The notes under the pieces were generated by a model that saw only the letters and a program-made list of their open reading frames with translations, made no database searches and was not told the DNA's origin. Shown one piece after another: positions 11,005-20,248 of a DNA stretch of 64,000 nt. The stretch lies in NCBI GenBank assembly GCA_030035585.1, contig CM057482.1:13317001-13381000 (forward strand). The letters are read 5' to 3'. A program made the position numbers and the translations under genes. Every line of letters starts with the position of its first letter. Within the stretch, counting starts at the first letter, position 1. Origin of the DNA: Dugong dugon. Lineage: Eukaryota > Chordata > Mammalia > Sirenia > Dugongidae.

Positions 11005-11135
11005 TGTCCATCCATTCATTCAACAAGCGTGTTGAGCACCTACTATGTGCCAGGATCTGTTCTAGGTGCTGGGAAAACAATTCCAGTGGGAAAGACAGCA
11101 CCCACCAACAAATACCTGATCAAGAAATATTAACC
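11005..11135 (-). repeat. MIR-like SINE fragment
   Basis: TTGAGCACCTACTATGTGCC followed by AGGATCTGTTCTAGGTGCTGG corresponds to the 3' end of a reverse-oriented MIR. Confidence 0.6.
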
Positions 11136-12214
11136 AGTGAAAAGCCAATGATGAAAATACACAGCAACAAAGCAAGTAGGATGAGGGGCCCAGGCAGACA
11201 GGGAGGCTTAGAGAGGCGCTGTGTAGTGTCAAGGAGAGGCCTAGGGGCTGGGAGGGAGGGTCAAGGCAGCCTCTGGGCACCACTGAAACTTCTTGGTATG
11301 TTTCCTTGGGTTGGGAGGAAATGTCTAAGTGCCCACAGGGTCTCCCTGTGCTCAGAGGATCTAGAAAAGAGGTTTGTGGTCAAGCGGGGGCTGGCAAGAG
11401 GGGAACCCCTCATCCCAGGGCCAGCTGGGATGCAGACAGATTTGGGGAAGGGGGTCCTCGGGAGCTGCTCCCGCACCCTCCTTCTCAAATACTCTGCTCA
11501 GGCCTTGGGGCCTCTACATCTGGTTGGGCAAAGAAGGCCCCGGGAGCTTCCTCCTCAGTCCCTCCCAGCCCAGTCTGCAATCCCAAGTGCAGAGAGAGCC
11601 CCAGGGGGGAAGAACCAGTCCCCAGGACCCTCAATGCATCCTCAAGGCCTCCCAGCTCTGCCCCTCCAAGCAAGGCCCTCCAGCACCTCCCTACCCCCAG
11701 GGCTCCAGAAGAAAGAAGTTCATGGGCCTGGGCTGGGGTGGGTACCTGGGCCTCCTGGACAATCCTTGACTTCCGCAAAGTACAAGTCAGTATGTCCATC
11801 CTACAGATGCAGAAACTGAGGCCAAGTAAAGGGCTAATGGCACTCAAGCGGTCAGTAGAGGAGCTGGATCTGGGCTGGGCACAGGTGTGTAAGGCTCTCC
11901 CTCCTTTGATGTCCCGGGCAGCAGGGAGTCCTGCGCTGGGAGGAGTGCTGGTCTCGCCTCTGGTCCCAAAGAGCCGGGTCTGGCCCAGGGCGTCTGACTT
12001 CTGGCAAGTCCCCGGCCCTTCCCTGGCCTCAGTCTTCCAGTCTGCACCCGGAGTGGGAAGGGCCGCGCGCTCTGAGCACCTTCGCGAGGACTGGGTGACC
12101 TCCGCCTCCCGGGCAACCTCACCTTTGCTCTCCGGTGGCGGCCCAGCCGCCCCACCCAGCCGCCTTCGCTGGATTGGGCCCAGGCCGCTGCTCAGGGCTC
12201 GGGTCTATCTGGCC
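11136..12214. other. intergenic with MIR remnants
   Basis: A reverse MIR core is visible at 11790-11880 (CCTACAGATGCAGAAACTGA..CCAAGTAAAGGGC), with another possible scrap near 12000. The long plus frames at 10917-11819 and 11306-12238 lie across these repeats and have no recognisable domain. Confidence 0.5.
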
Positions 12215-12515
12215 GTCGGATTAATATCCAGATATTAAGTAAACAATAAATTAGCAAAACTACAAGAAAATTTTACGGCCCTTTGCATTTGGCAATCATT
12301 GAGTGTTAATTAGAAATTCATTACAATTAAAACCCTGCCTAAACAGGGCCTGCGCGCCTTAATTACATCTGATTTTTAATTCAGAATACGTGTTTACACA
12401 GTAAGCGCTACGTACCCCATGATTATCCCCAATCCTCTTTATACTGTACTAATTATGTAAATTAAACCTAATTAACTGACGAAAACTGCCGTTAATTCAA
12501 CTGGTAAAAGATATG
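12215..12515. promoter_or_regulatory. TAAT-rich candidate enhancer upstream of SKOR1
   Basis: This is a sharp AT-rich island inside GC-rich DNA. It has at least eight homeodomain-type TAAT/ATTA cores, including GTTAATTAGAA, TTAATTACATC, ACTAATTATG and CCTAATTAACTG. No repeat family fits it. Such islands near developmental regulators are often conserved enhancers; SKOR1 lies about 3-6 kb downstream. The enhancer role is inferred. Confidence 0.45.
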
Positions 12516-14414
12516 TGCTTGCAGAGGAGGCGCGGCCGCCCAACCCCAGCCCAAGCCCGAGCCCCAATGGGCACCGGCGGCCTGGCCGCGTGGACGCGAC
12601 GCCAGGGACCGGGAGGCGGCGCAAGCCGGCCGGAGCTAGGGGGCGCACTGGAGGCGTGTCTGGGACGCGGAGAGCCAGAGTCCTGCCACCGTGCAGAGAG
12701 AGAATACGCGTTATTGGGGGTCAGGGAGGCCGAGGGCACCGGCTCCCCGGCTCTGGACAGGGTTGCGGGACCTAGAGTTCCCTCCCAGGAAGAGGGTCCC
12801 TACCCTTCCCCCTCTGAGCCTGGGTTCAAGTCCCAGCTCTGCCAATCGCCTGAACCCGAGCAGGTGAGCTGGCTGTGCTAGGCCTCGGTGTCCTCCGCAC
12901 CGAGCTTTGGGAGAGCGACAAAGGAAGCTCCCCGTGAGCTGCGCCACGCCGCACGCTCCGCATCTTCCCTTCACCGCCAGGCTCTGCTGACAGCGTACAT
13001 TTTGGGTCCGAAAGACCAGGCCGCGCCCTTTATTGGGCGAGGAGCCTGGGTGAGTGGGCTTCCACTGCCTGACCCTCAAGTTTCCTGCCTGTAAATGATC
13101 CCTATCCATCCCCAGGGCCGTGGTGAAAACCTGCTCAGTGTAAACGCAGTCCGCGGTGACCGTAACCGACCGAACGCTGGTCCGGAGCAGAGCCCGGGAC
13201 CCTAACCCAAGACTGCTCCCCAGAGACCACACCCCGCAAGCGAGCGCCGGCGCCTCCCCAGCCTCTCCCCACCCTCCTTCAATCTTTCTCCAGCTTAGAC
13301 TCGGGAGGGAGAGAGGGTTGGGTCTCCCGGCTCTGGGACCCGGCCCGGGGAGCTGTCCGCCGCTTGGTGCTGAATGGGCTGCGGAGGCGACCCTGCACAC
13401 CCCCTGGTGAGGTTACCCAGGGCCCCGGGGTCCCGCTGCTGGGCACACCCGAGAGGCCGGCCCCCAAGGAATTGTTGGCCCCACAGTTCACTGGAAGCAG
13501 GACAGGCAGGCCCGGGTCAGGGGGACCCTGCCCATTTGCTTTCCACTCCCACCCCCACCCGAGGGCATCCTGGCTCCGCGGTCGTTGTCACCGCGACCCC
13601 GAATCCTGAGATGCCTTGAGAAATCATTAGGAGGCGAAGGATAATTACCGAACTGGGCTGTGATTACGGGGTGGGCTGGGGGAGGGCGGGCCGAGAGCAG
13701 GGCGGGCGCGGGCGCGGCTCTCGAGCTGGGACGGAAATAGGTTCCAGCTTTCCTCGGAGCGGAGGGGGAGCGGAGAGCCGCAGAGTTAGCGCTGGACAGA
13801 GACAGAGCCTGGGAAAGGGGCGCGAATGAGGGCCAGGGGCCGAGAGAGGAAGGGGGCTGAGCAGGCTGCAGGACTTCTCCGGGGGGGAAAAGAGGGAAAG
13901 GGGCGCGAGAGAAAGAAACGAGGAAGTGAGAACCCGTCTAGAAGAGACCCCGGCGAGGAGACGGCCCCCAAACTCGGGAGTAGTATTGGGGGCCTTGGAG
14001 AACGCAGAAACCAGGGTGGGGCGAAGAGGAAAATGAGACCCCAGGCCGGGCTTGGCCACCCCACTCTCGGAGGGCTATGCCTGGGCGATCCGCTCGCGTC
14101 TCAGGTTCCTTTGCCAGGGCCCCCGCGAGCCAGGGCAGAAGGGAAAGGGGAGAGGGGAGATGGGGAGGAGAAGGGGAGACAGAGACGAGGCGAGCCCCAG
14201 AGGGTCCGGAACGCAGGAGGGGAGAGAGCCAGTAACCCCGAGCTAGAGGGGATCAGGGGCGGGGGCGACCAGGCGCCGCTGGCCGCGGAAGATTTATGGC
14301 GCCGCCCGGGTCCCAAGGACGTGCTGCGCTCGCTGCTGCTGCCGCCACCGGTAGCCGCCGAAGCCGCTGCGCCCCTGCCCCGGCGGCCCGCCGCGCCCCG
14401 GGCCATCCCTGCCA
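12516..14414. other. GC/CpG-rich upstream region
   Basis: The GC- and CpG-rich, purine-biased DNA has no coding content I recognise. A MIR scrap (TGGGTTCAAGTCCCAGCTCT at about 12820) and a small TAAT patch (GGATAATTACCG at about 13640) are visible. It is probably part of the unmethylated domain around SKOR1. Confidence 0.45.
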
Positions 14415-14515
14415 TTATTAACTTCTGTTTGATTAGGGTAATTGTTCAAACTTGGGCTGGACAGTATGATTAATTACAGTTTAATTAACGTGTCCGTTAA
14501 GGACACTTAATGCAC
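14415..14515. promoter_or_regulatory. second TAAT-rich candidate enhancer
   Basis: A compact AT-rich block carries ATTATTAACTTCTG, GATTAGGGTAATTG, GATTAATTACAG, TTTAATTAACG and CTTAATGC. It is flanked on both sides by CpG-rich sequence and lies about 1.2 kb upstream of the probable SKOR1 first exon. Confidence 0.4.
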
Positions 14516-15159
14516 GGGAGGGGGGCGCGGCCAAGGGGGCCCCCGGATGCGGACAAGGAAGGAGGGGGTGTGATTGGTGACTCGAATGAAGATAGGGCCC
14601 CAAGGGGCGAGAGAACAGTGAAGGCGGAGAGAGAAGAGAGGAGACAGGCAGGGGAGGAGAGAAATGGAGCTTTGGCGGAAGAGAAAGTGCCAAGGGACGT
14701 CTGCAGGGTCAGGGGACGAGACCTCCACCGCGGGGAAACTGAGTCAGAAGCGTGGAGAGAGTAGGCGTTGACCCCAGATCTCTTCCAGAGACGACTGGGC
14801 CCCTGTAGGAGGGGATGGCCGGGGAGGTCTCCAAGGCCTGGGTCTCTGGAACCCAGAACCCTCTCCCCAGACCAGAGCTCTCCTGATGTCCCCACCCAAG
14901 TCAGAAGCAGCGGGGTAGGCGGTTCTGCCCCTTCCAGCTGTCATCCCCAGTGCCCCGCATCCTGGACACTACTCTGGCCGCTAGTGACCCTACCGGCTCC
15001 CCGGTGCCACTCTCTGCTCTGCTGCTTGAAAACGTAGTACCTCTCTCTCCGAGTGCTCCTTCCTCTTGCGGGCCCCTTGGTCCCATCGCCCAGCCCCGAC
15101 CCAGCCGGTTCCTGGCTCTCAGCGAAGAGCGTAGAGCCCTCTTCAATTCGTTCTTAGCG

Positions 15160-15747
15160 GCAAACTTTGCGGCCCCGGGCCCTTCCCCCCCTCCTGGCCC
15201 CTCGGGCGGGCGCGGGCGCAGGTGCGGGGCGCGGGGCGCAGGTGTGCGGCCGCTTACCTGGGGCGCGCAGGCCTGGGGGCTGCGGGAGGCGGCGGGTGCG
15301 GCGCGTGGCCCGCGGGCGAGCAGACCCGGGGAGGGCGCGAGTGACTGCGCGGGCGGTGGGTGTGGCGCCCCGGCTCGCAGCTGTCAGGCGCGCCCGCCCC
15401 GCGCGGGCCTCGCCACTCGGGCGGTGACCGCGCCGTGCCCGCCGCCGCGCCATGCGCTCCAGGCTCCGGCCGCCGCTCCGGCCCGGTCCCGGGCCCCGGG
15501 GGCAGCGGCGCAGGGCACTAGTCTCCGCGCCCGGGACCCCGGCGCCCGGCGCCTGCTGAGAGGGGGCGCCGCGCGGGAGGGGCCGCGGGACCGCAGTGAG
15601 AGCGCGGGGCGCCCGGGAGCGCGGCTGTGCGCGCGCGCGGGGAGGGGCCGCGCCGTCACCGGGAGAGCCCGGCGGATCCCGGACTTCCCGCCCGCCGCTC
15701 CTCCCGCCGCGCACCTCCGCTCGCCTGGCTCCAGCCGCCGCCGCACG
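15160..15747 (+). promoter_or_regulatory. SKOR1: SKOR1 CpG-island promoter and probable non-coding first exon
   Basis: This is the strongest CpG cluster of the upstream region, with repeated GGGCGG/CCGCCC Sp1-type boxes and no TATA box. It ends in a near-consensus splice donor, CACG|GTGAGTAC, with the intron starting at 15748. The first downstream acceptor with the expected context is at 18036, directly before the SKOR1 start codon. I infer a TATA-less promoter and a 5'UTR exon here. The transcription start cannot be placed from sequence alone. Confidence 0.5.
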
Positions 15748-16383
15748 GTGAGTACCCGCGTGCGGCCGCCCGCTTCCCCCAGAGCCGGGCCCCGGCGGCT
15801 GTTTTTCGTTTAGTTCCGATGTGGGTTCTTGTGGCTGTTGTTTTTATTTTTCTACCTAACGGGTCTACAGCCTGGCTTGTGCCGTTGCCCGCTGCGCGCC
15901 TCGTCGCCCACACCAAGCTCACCCCTTAAGCCCCGGAGCGGACCAGGGTTCTCCGAGCCGGCCCTGTCTGCGGCTCCTTATCGCTGCGTACGGCCCCTCT
16001 TCCAGGCTTTCCGCTCTGGCCCCCGAAATTCTCTTCCTTTCCCAGGGCCCGTCTTCTCCTGACACCGGGGCCCAAAGGCCCCTCGCCCCTCTCAGGAAAA
16101 CCGCGAGAGGACTCAGGGCCCTCAGCTTAGGTAGGACGCATTCTGCTCGGGGCGCTCTCTTCACTGCACGCGGGCCGGGCACACTCGCCGATTTCGGGAA
16201 ACCGGGAAGCCATCGTCCTTGCCCAGAGCCGCGAGCTCCGGGCCACCTCTTGAGACCGCTTGAGAGTCCCCCAGAGGGGCGCGGGGCTTCTCTTGCTGAC
16301 CTTTCAGCCGGGGAGTTAGGACGGTGGCTTTGCCTTCTAAAATGCTACAAGGGACTTCAACGCGAAAGGAGGGTCAACTTGTT

Positions 16384-16562
16384 TCAATTCGATCCGCAGA
16401 GATAAAAATGAGCAGGCAGATAACAGATAAATAGCTTGATAGTTGAAGAAGGTATGAAGACAGATGGGAGAAAGAGGAGCGAGCTGGGAGAGACAGACAG
16501 CTCAGGGGCAGATAAGATCGACAGATGACAGGCACCTAGACAGACAGGGAGGGAGGCAGGCA
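16384..16562. repeat. degenerate GATA/GACA-like simple repeat
   Basis: Units such as AGACAGA, AGATAA and GGCAGGCAG recur irregularly (CAGATAACAGATAAATAG, GACAGACAGCTC, AGACAGACAGGGAGG). It is decayed. Confidence 0.5.
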
Positions 16563-17680
16563 GAAGACCCAGTCTCCTCGCTGAAGGCTTTGGACCGAGC
16601 ATCCACTATCTGGCTGGAGCTGCCCTCTGGAAACGGCTTTGCCTTTCTGGCCGAGTTTAGGCAATGAGGCACCCAGAGTTAGGCTGCTCGGGCTGCAGCA
16701 GCGCCTGGTCCTAGGGCCGAGTCAGAGCCTTCCGTGTCTGAGGACACGTGGCTGGGCCGGGAGACCTAGAGGTCCCCAAGCTTCAGGCCCGAGTCCCCTC
16801 CCCCACTTTGCGGCTGCCGCCCTTCCTCGGCCAGAGAGCAAAGCGCGGGACCGGCAGCAACTTTGTGCCTGGAGCTTTGCAGCAGCTTTGGAGACCAGCG
16901 GAGATCCTCAGCCCTTGTGAGCTGGGACAGCCGGGCGTGGAGTGGAGATTCCCCCAAAACAGGAAGCCCAGAGCCCTGGGAGTCTGCACTTGGCCTGAGC
17001 AGGAAAGGCATATATGAGGAGAAAACTCAGGACTGGACCCTTGGAAGTGAAGGAGAAGCGGCTCTCGAGAAACTTCCTTGAGAACCTCTTTGTCCCATGC
17101 GCTAATCCCAGTGGAAACCAGCTTTGATCTGGAACGTGGCTGAAAATGTGGCTAGGAACTGCGTGAGCCTGGTCCCACTGATGGCTAGAGGGGGAATACG
17201 GTTTCTATTCCCATCCGGAATCTTTCTGCTCAACGAAAGCGGGGCGCCGGGCGTGGGAAGAGAAGCTCGGGTTTGTAGAAAGCGGAGCTGTTGTCCCGGC
17301 GAGCGGTTTCGGCACCGAGCTGGATGCGGTGGGGGCCGCTCTGGGGCTGGACGCGCACAGCCAGCTTTGTAAGGGTCGGGTTCAGCACCTCGAACAGCAG
17401 TCGCCTCCGACTTCCCTCTCCCCCACCACCTCGGGTACCTCCCCTCATCGCCCCCCCCGCCCCCCGCCCGCTGCCAGCTGCCCGCTGTCTGGAGATGGGA
17501 GATGGGCAGTGACCGCCCCTCCCCCGCCTCCCAACCCCTCCCCGCGCTGGCCCCGGCCCGCCCGCGTGCTTGCGCGACTGAGCAGAGGGGCGGCAGGTCC
17601 CCGAAGTCCAAGCTTCAGGACCCCGGCCGGCAGGGTGGGCTGCGAGGTTGACCGAAGACGCACGGATCTGGGCCCCGGGA

Positions 17681-17790
17681 AGCCTGGGTTCGGCAATGGC
17701 TTTGCTGTGTGGCCTTGGGCAAGTCACTCTCGGTCTCTGGGCCCCACTTCCTCCCCAATATGTAAACGAGATTGGCCTCCTAACAGCTTG
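17681..17790 (+). repeat. MIR SINE overlapping the SKOR1 alternative exon
   Basis: A MIR-type CCTGGGTTCG is followed by GCTGTGTGGCCTTGGGCAAG, TCACT..CTCTGGGCC, ACTTCCTC and TGTAAACGAGATTGG. These align in order with the MIR core. The SINE contains the alternative SKOR1 start codon. Confidence 0.8.
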
Positions 17791-17802
17791 GGCCTCCCTG
17801 GA
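17696..17802 (+). CDS. SKOR1: SKOR1 alternative N-terminal exon (long isoform)
   Basis: The ATG at 17696 (GGCAATGG, purine at -3 and G at +4) opens 35 codons plus two bases, beginning MALLCGLGQVTLGLW. Joined to the acceptor at 18036|18037 this gives 36 residues, then SGG, then the Met of the main exon, in frame. From memory, human SKOR1 isoform 1 has the same arrangement and the same 36-residue length with a similar start, which supports the exon strongly. An in-frame ATG at 17648 could extend it by 16 residues. The inferred donor GGA|GTCTCC is weak, so use in this species is not certain. The coding sequence is derived from a MIR SINE. Confidence 0.6.
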
Positions 17803-18036
17803 GTCTCCATTACTCCTTCTCCTTCCCCAAACCCCGGGGGCTTCTGTTCCGGCGCCAGCACGTGTCTGAATAACAAAAGGCGCCCGTCCAGGGGGGCGAA
17901 TGAGCTTGGATTCCCCATCGCCAAGATTCCCCGCGAGCCCGACTCTGCGCGCCCCGCTGGGCGGGCCCGAGCGGCGGCGGTAACGGCGGCGGCGCTGAAA
18001 ATGGCTCATCTGCTCTCTGCTTTCTCTGTTTCGCAG

Positions 18037-20248
18037 GAGCGGCGGCATGGAGGCTCTCACCACTCAGCTGGGGCCGGGGCGCGAGGGCAGCTCCTCGCCC
18101 AACTCCAAGCAGGAGCTGCAGCCCTACTCGGGTTCCAGCGCTCTCAAACCCAACCAGGTGGGCGAGACGTCGCTGTACGGGGTGCCTATCGTGTCGCTGG
18201 TCATCGACGGCCAGGAGCGCCTGTGCCTGGCGCAGATCTCCAACACTCTCCTCAAGAACTACAGCTACAATGAGATCCACAACCGCCGCGTGGCCCTGGG
18301 CATCACGTGCGTGCAGTGCACGCCGGTGCAGCTGGAGATTCTGCGTCGGGCCGGGGCCATGCCCATCTCGTCCCGCCGCTGCGGCATGATCACCAAGCGA
18401 GAGGCCGAACGCCTGTGCAAGTCGTTCCTGGGCGAGCACAAACCGCCCAAGCTGCCCGAGAACTTCGCCTTCGATGTGGTGCACGAGTGCGCGTGGGGCT
18501 CGCGCGGCAGCTTCATCCCCGCGCGTTACAACAGCTCTCGTGCCAAGTGCATCAAGTGCGGCTACTGCAGCATGTACTTCTCACCCAACAAGTTCATCTT
18601 CCACTCGCATCGCACACCCGACGCCAAGTACACTCAGCCCGACGCCGCCAACTTCAACTCGTGGCGCCGTCACCTCAAACTCAGTGACAAGTCGGCCACA
18701 GACGAGCTGAGCCACGCGTGGGAGGACGTCAAGGCCATGTTCAATGGCGGCACGCGCAAGCGGACCTTCTCGCTGCAAGGAGGAGGCGGGGGCGGCGGTG
18801 CTAACGGCGGGTCGGGTGGGCAGGGGAAGGGTGGTGCTGGCAGTGGTGGCGCCGGTGGCCCCGGGTGCGGCGCAGAGATGGCCCCAGGCCCGCCACCCCA
18901 TAAGAGCCTGCGCTGTGGCGAAGATGAGGCGGCCGGGCCTCCGGGGCCGCCTCCTCCCCACCCGCAGCGCAGCCTTGGCCTAGCGGCTGGAGCCGGCGGC
19001 CCCGCGGGCCCTGGAGGGCCTGGTGGTGGCGCCGGGGTACGCAGCTACCCCGTGATCCCAGTGCCGAGCAAAAGCTTTGGCCTCCTTCAGAAGCTGCCCC
19101 CGCCGCTTTTTCCTCATCCCTACGGTTTCTCCACGGCCTTCGGCCTCTGCCCTAAGAAGGACGACGCGGTGCTGGGTGCGGGCGAGCCTAAGGGCGGCCC
19201 AGGCACCGGGAGCGGCGGGGGTGCTGGCACTGGCGGGGGCGCAGGGGGTCCAGGAGCTGGCCACTTGCCCCCGGGGGCCGGGGCAGGCGCTGGCGGCGGC
19301 GCCATGTTCTGGGGACACCAGCCCTCTGGGGCAGCCAAGGACGCAGCGGCCGTGGCCGCCGCAGCTGCCGCCGCCACTGTGTACCCGACGTTTCCCATGT
19401 TCTGGCCGGCGGCAGGCAGCCTCCCGGTGCCGCCCTACCCTGCCGCGCAGAGCCAGGCTAAGGCAGTGGCGGCCGCCGTAGCGGCTGCAGCGGCAGCGGC
19501 GGCGGCGGCTGCGGGGGGCGGCGGCCCGGAGCCCCTGGACGGTACCGAACCAGCCAAGGAAGGCGGCTTGGGCGCCGAGGAGCGCTGCCCAAGCGCACTG
19601 TCCCGCGGGCCACTGGATGAGGACGGCGCGGACGAGGCGCTGCCGCCGCCGCTGGCCCCGCTGGCCCCGCCGCCGCCACCTGCGCGCAAAGGCTCCTACG
19701 TGTCGGCCTTCCGACCGGTGGTCAAGGACGCCGAGAGCATCGCCAAGCTGTACGGCAGCGCCCGCGACGCATACGGTGCGGGGCCAGCCCGCGGGCCGGG
19801 GCCGGGGCCGGGAGCGGGGGCCGGCGGCGGCTACGTGAGCCCAGACTTTCTGAGCGAGGGCAGCTCCAGCTACCACTCTGCCTCGCCCGACGTGGACACA
19901 GGCGACGAGCCGGAGGTGGACGTGGAGTCCAACCGCTTCCCGGACGACGAGGGCGCCCAGGACGAGGCTGATGCCAGTGCACCCAGCGCGGGAGGTCGCC
20001 CCGACGGCGACCCACCCACTGGGCCCCCGTCCGCCACCTCCTCCGGCGCCGCCGACGGCTCCGCAGACTCTCCCGACGACTGCAGCCCCCGGCCCCGGCG
20101 CCCCCCGGGGCCGCCCTCCGCCGGCCGGTCCGCATTCGGGGAGCCGGCGGCCGACGACGTGGTGCGGAGACCCGAGAGGAGCCCGCCGAGCGGCGGCTAC
20201 GAGCTTCGAGAGCCGTGCGTGCCGCTGGGGGGCCCCGCGCCGGCCAAG
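18037..20248 (+). CDS. SKOR1: SKOR1 large coding exon (ATG at 18047)
   Basis: The acceptor TTTCGCAG precedes GAGCGGCGGC and ATG; the donor is CCAAG|GTGAGC, after exactly 734 codons (phase 0). It begins MEALTTQLGPGREG. The SKI/SNO/DAC domain (LYGVPIVSLVIDGQERLC, NYSYNEIHNRRV) spans about residues 41-133. The SAND-like domain has candidate zinc ligands C148, C168, C171, C174, H186 and H188 (CIKCGYCSMYF..FHSH). After residue 244 come poly-Gly, Pro-rich and poly-Ala tracts (about 12 Ala after AKAVAAAV), then the acidic segment DVDTGDEPEVDVESN. Very high CpG content makes long false frames on the other strand. Confidence 0.95.

Larger units (their letters stand above)
15748..18036 (+). other. SKOR1: SKOR1 intron 1
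   Basis: The interval runs from GTGAGTAC at 15748 to the acceptor TTTCGCAG at 18036. It contains a degenerate GATA/GACA tract and the alternative N-terminal exon at 17696. The assignment depends on the inferred first exon. Confidence 0.5.

Noticed and set aside
10917-12238. 300- and 310-codon plus-strand frames
   Set aside because: They overlap each other and MIR fragments, lack any domain or exon signals, and match GC-driven chance frames.
14950-15813. 287-codon frame across the SKOR1 promoter CpG island
   Set aside because: Arg/Pro/Ala-rich translation of CpG-island DNA, interrupted by the strong splice donor at 15747.
17329-18273. 314-codon frame overlapping the SKOR1 start
   Set aside because: It runs in a different frame through intron and exon and has no recognisable content.
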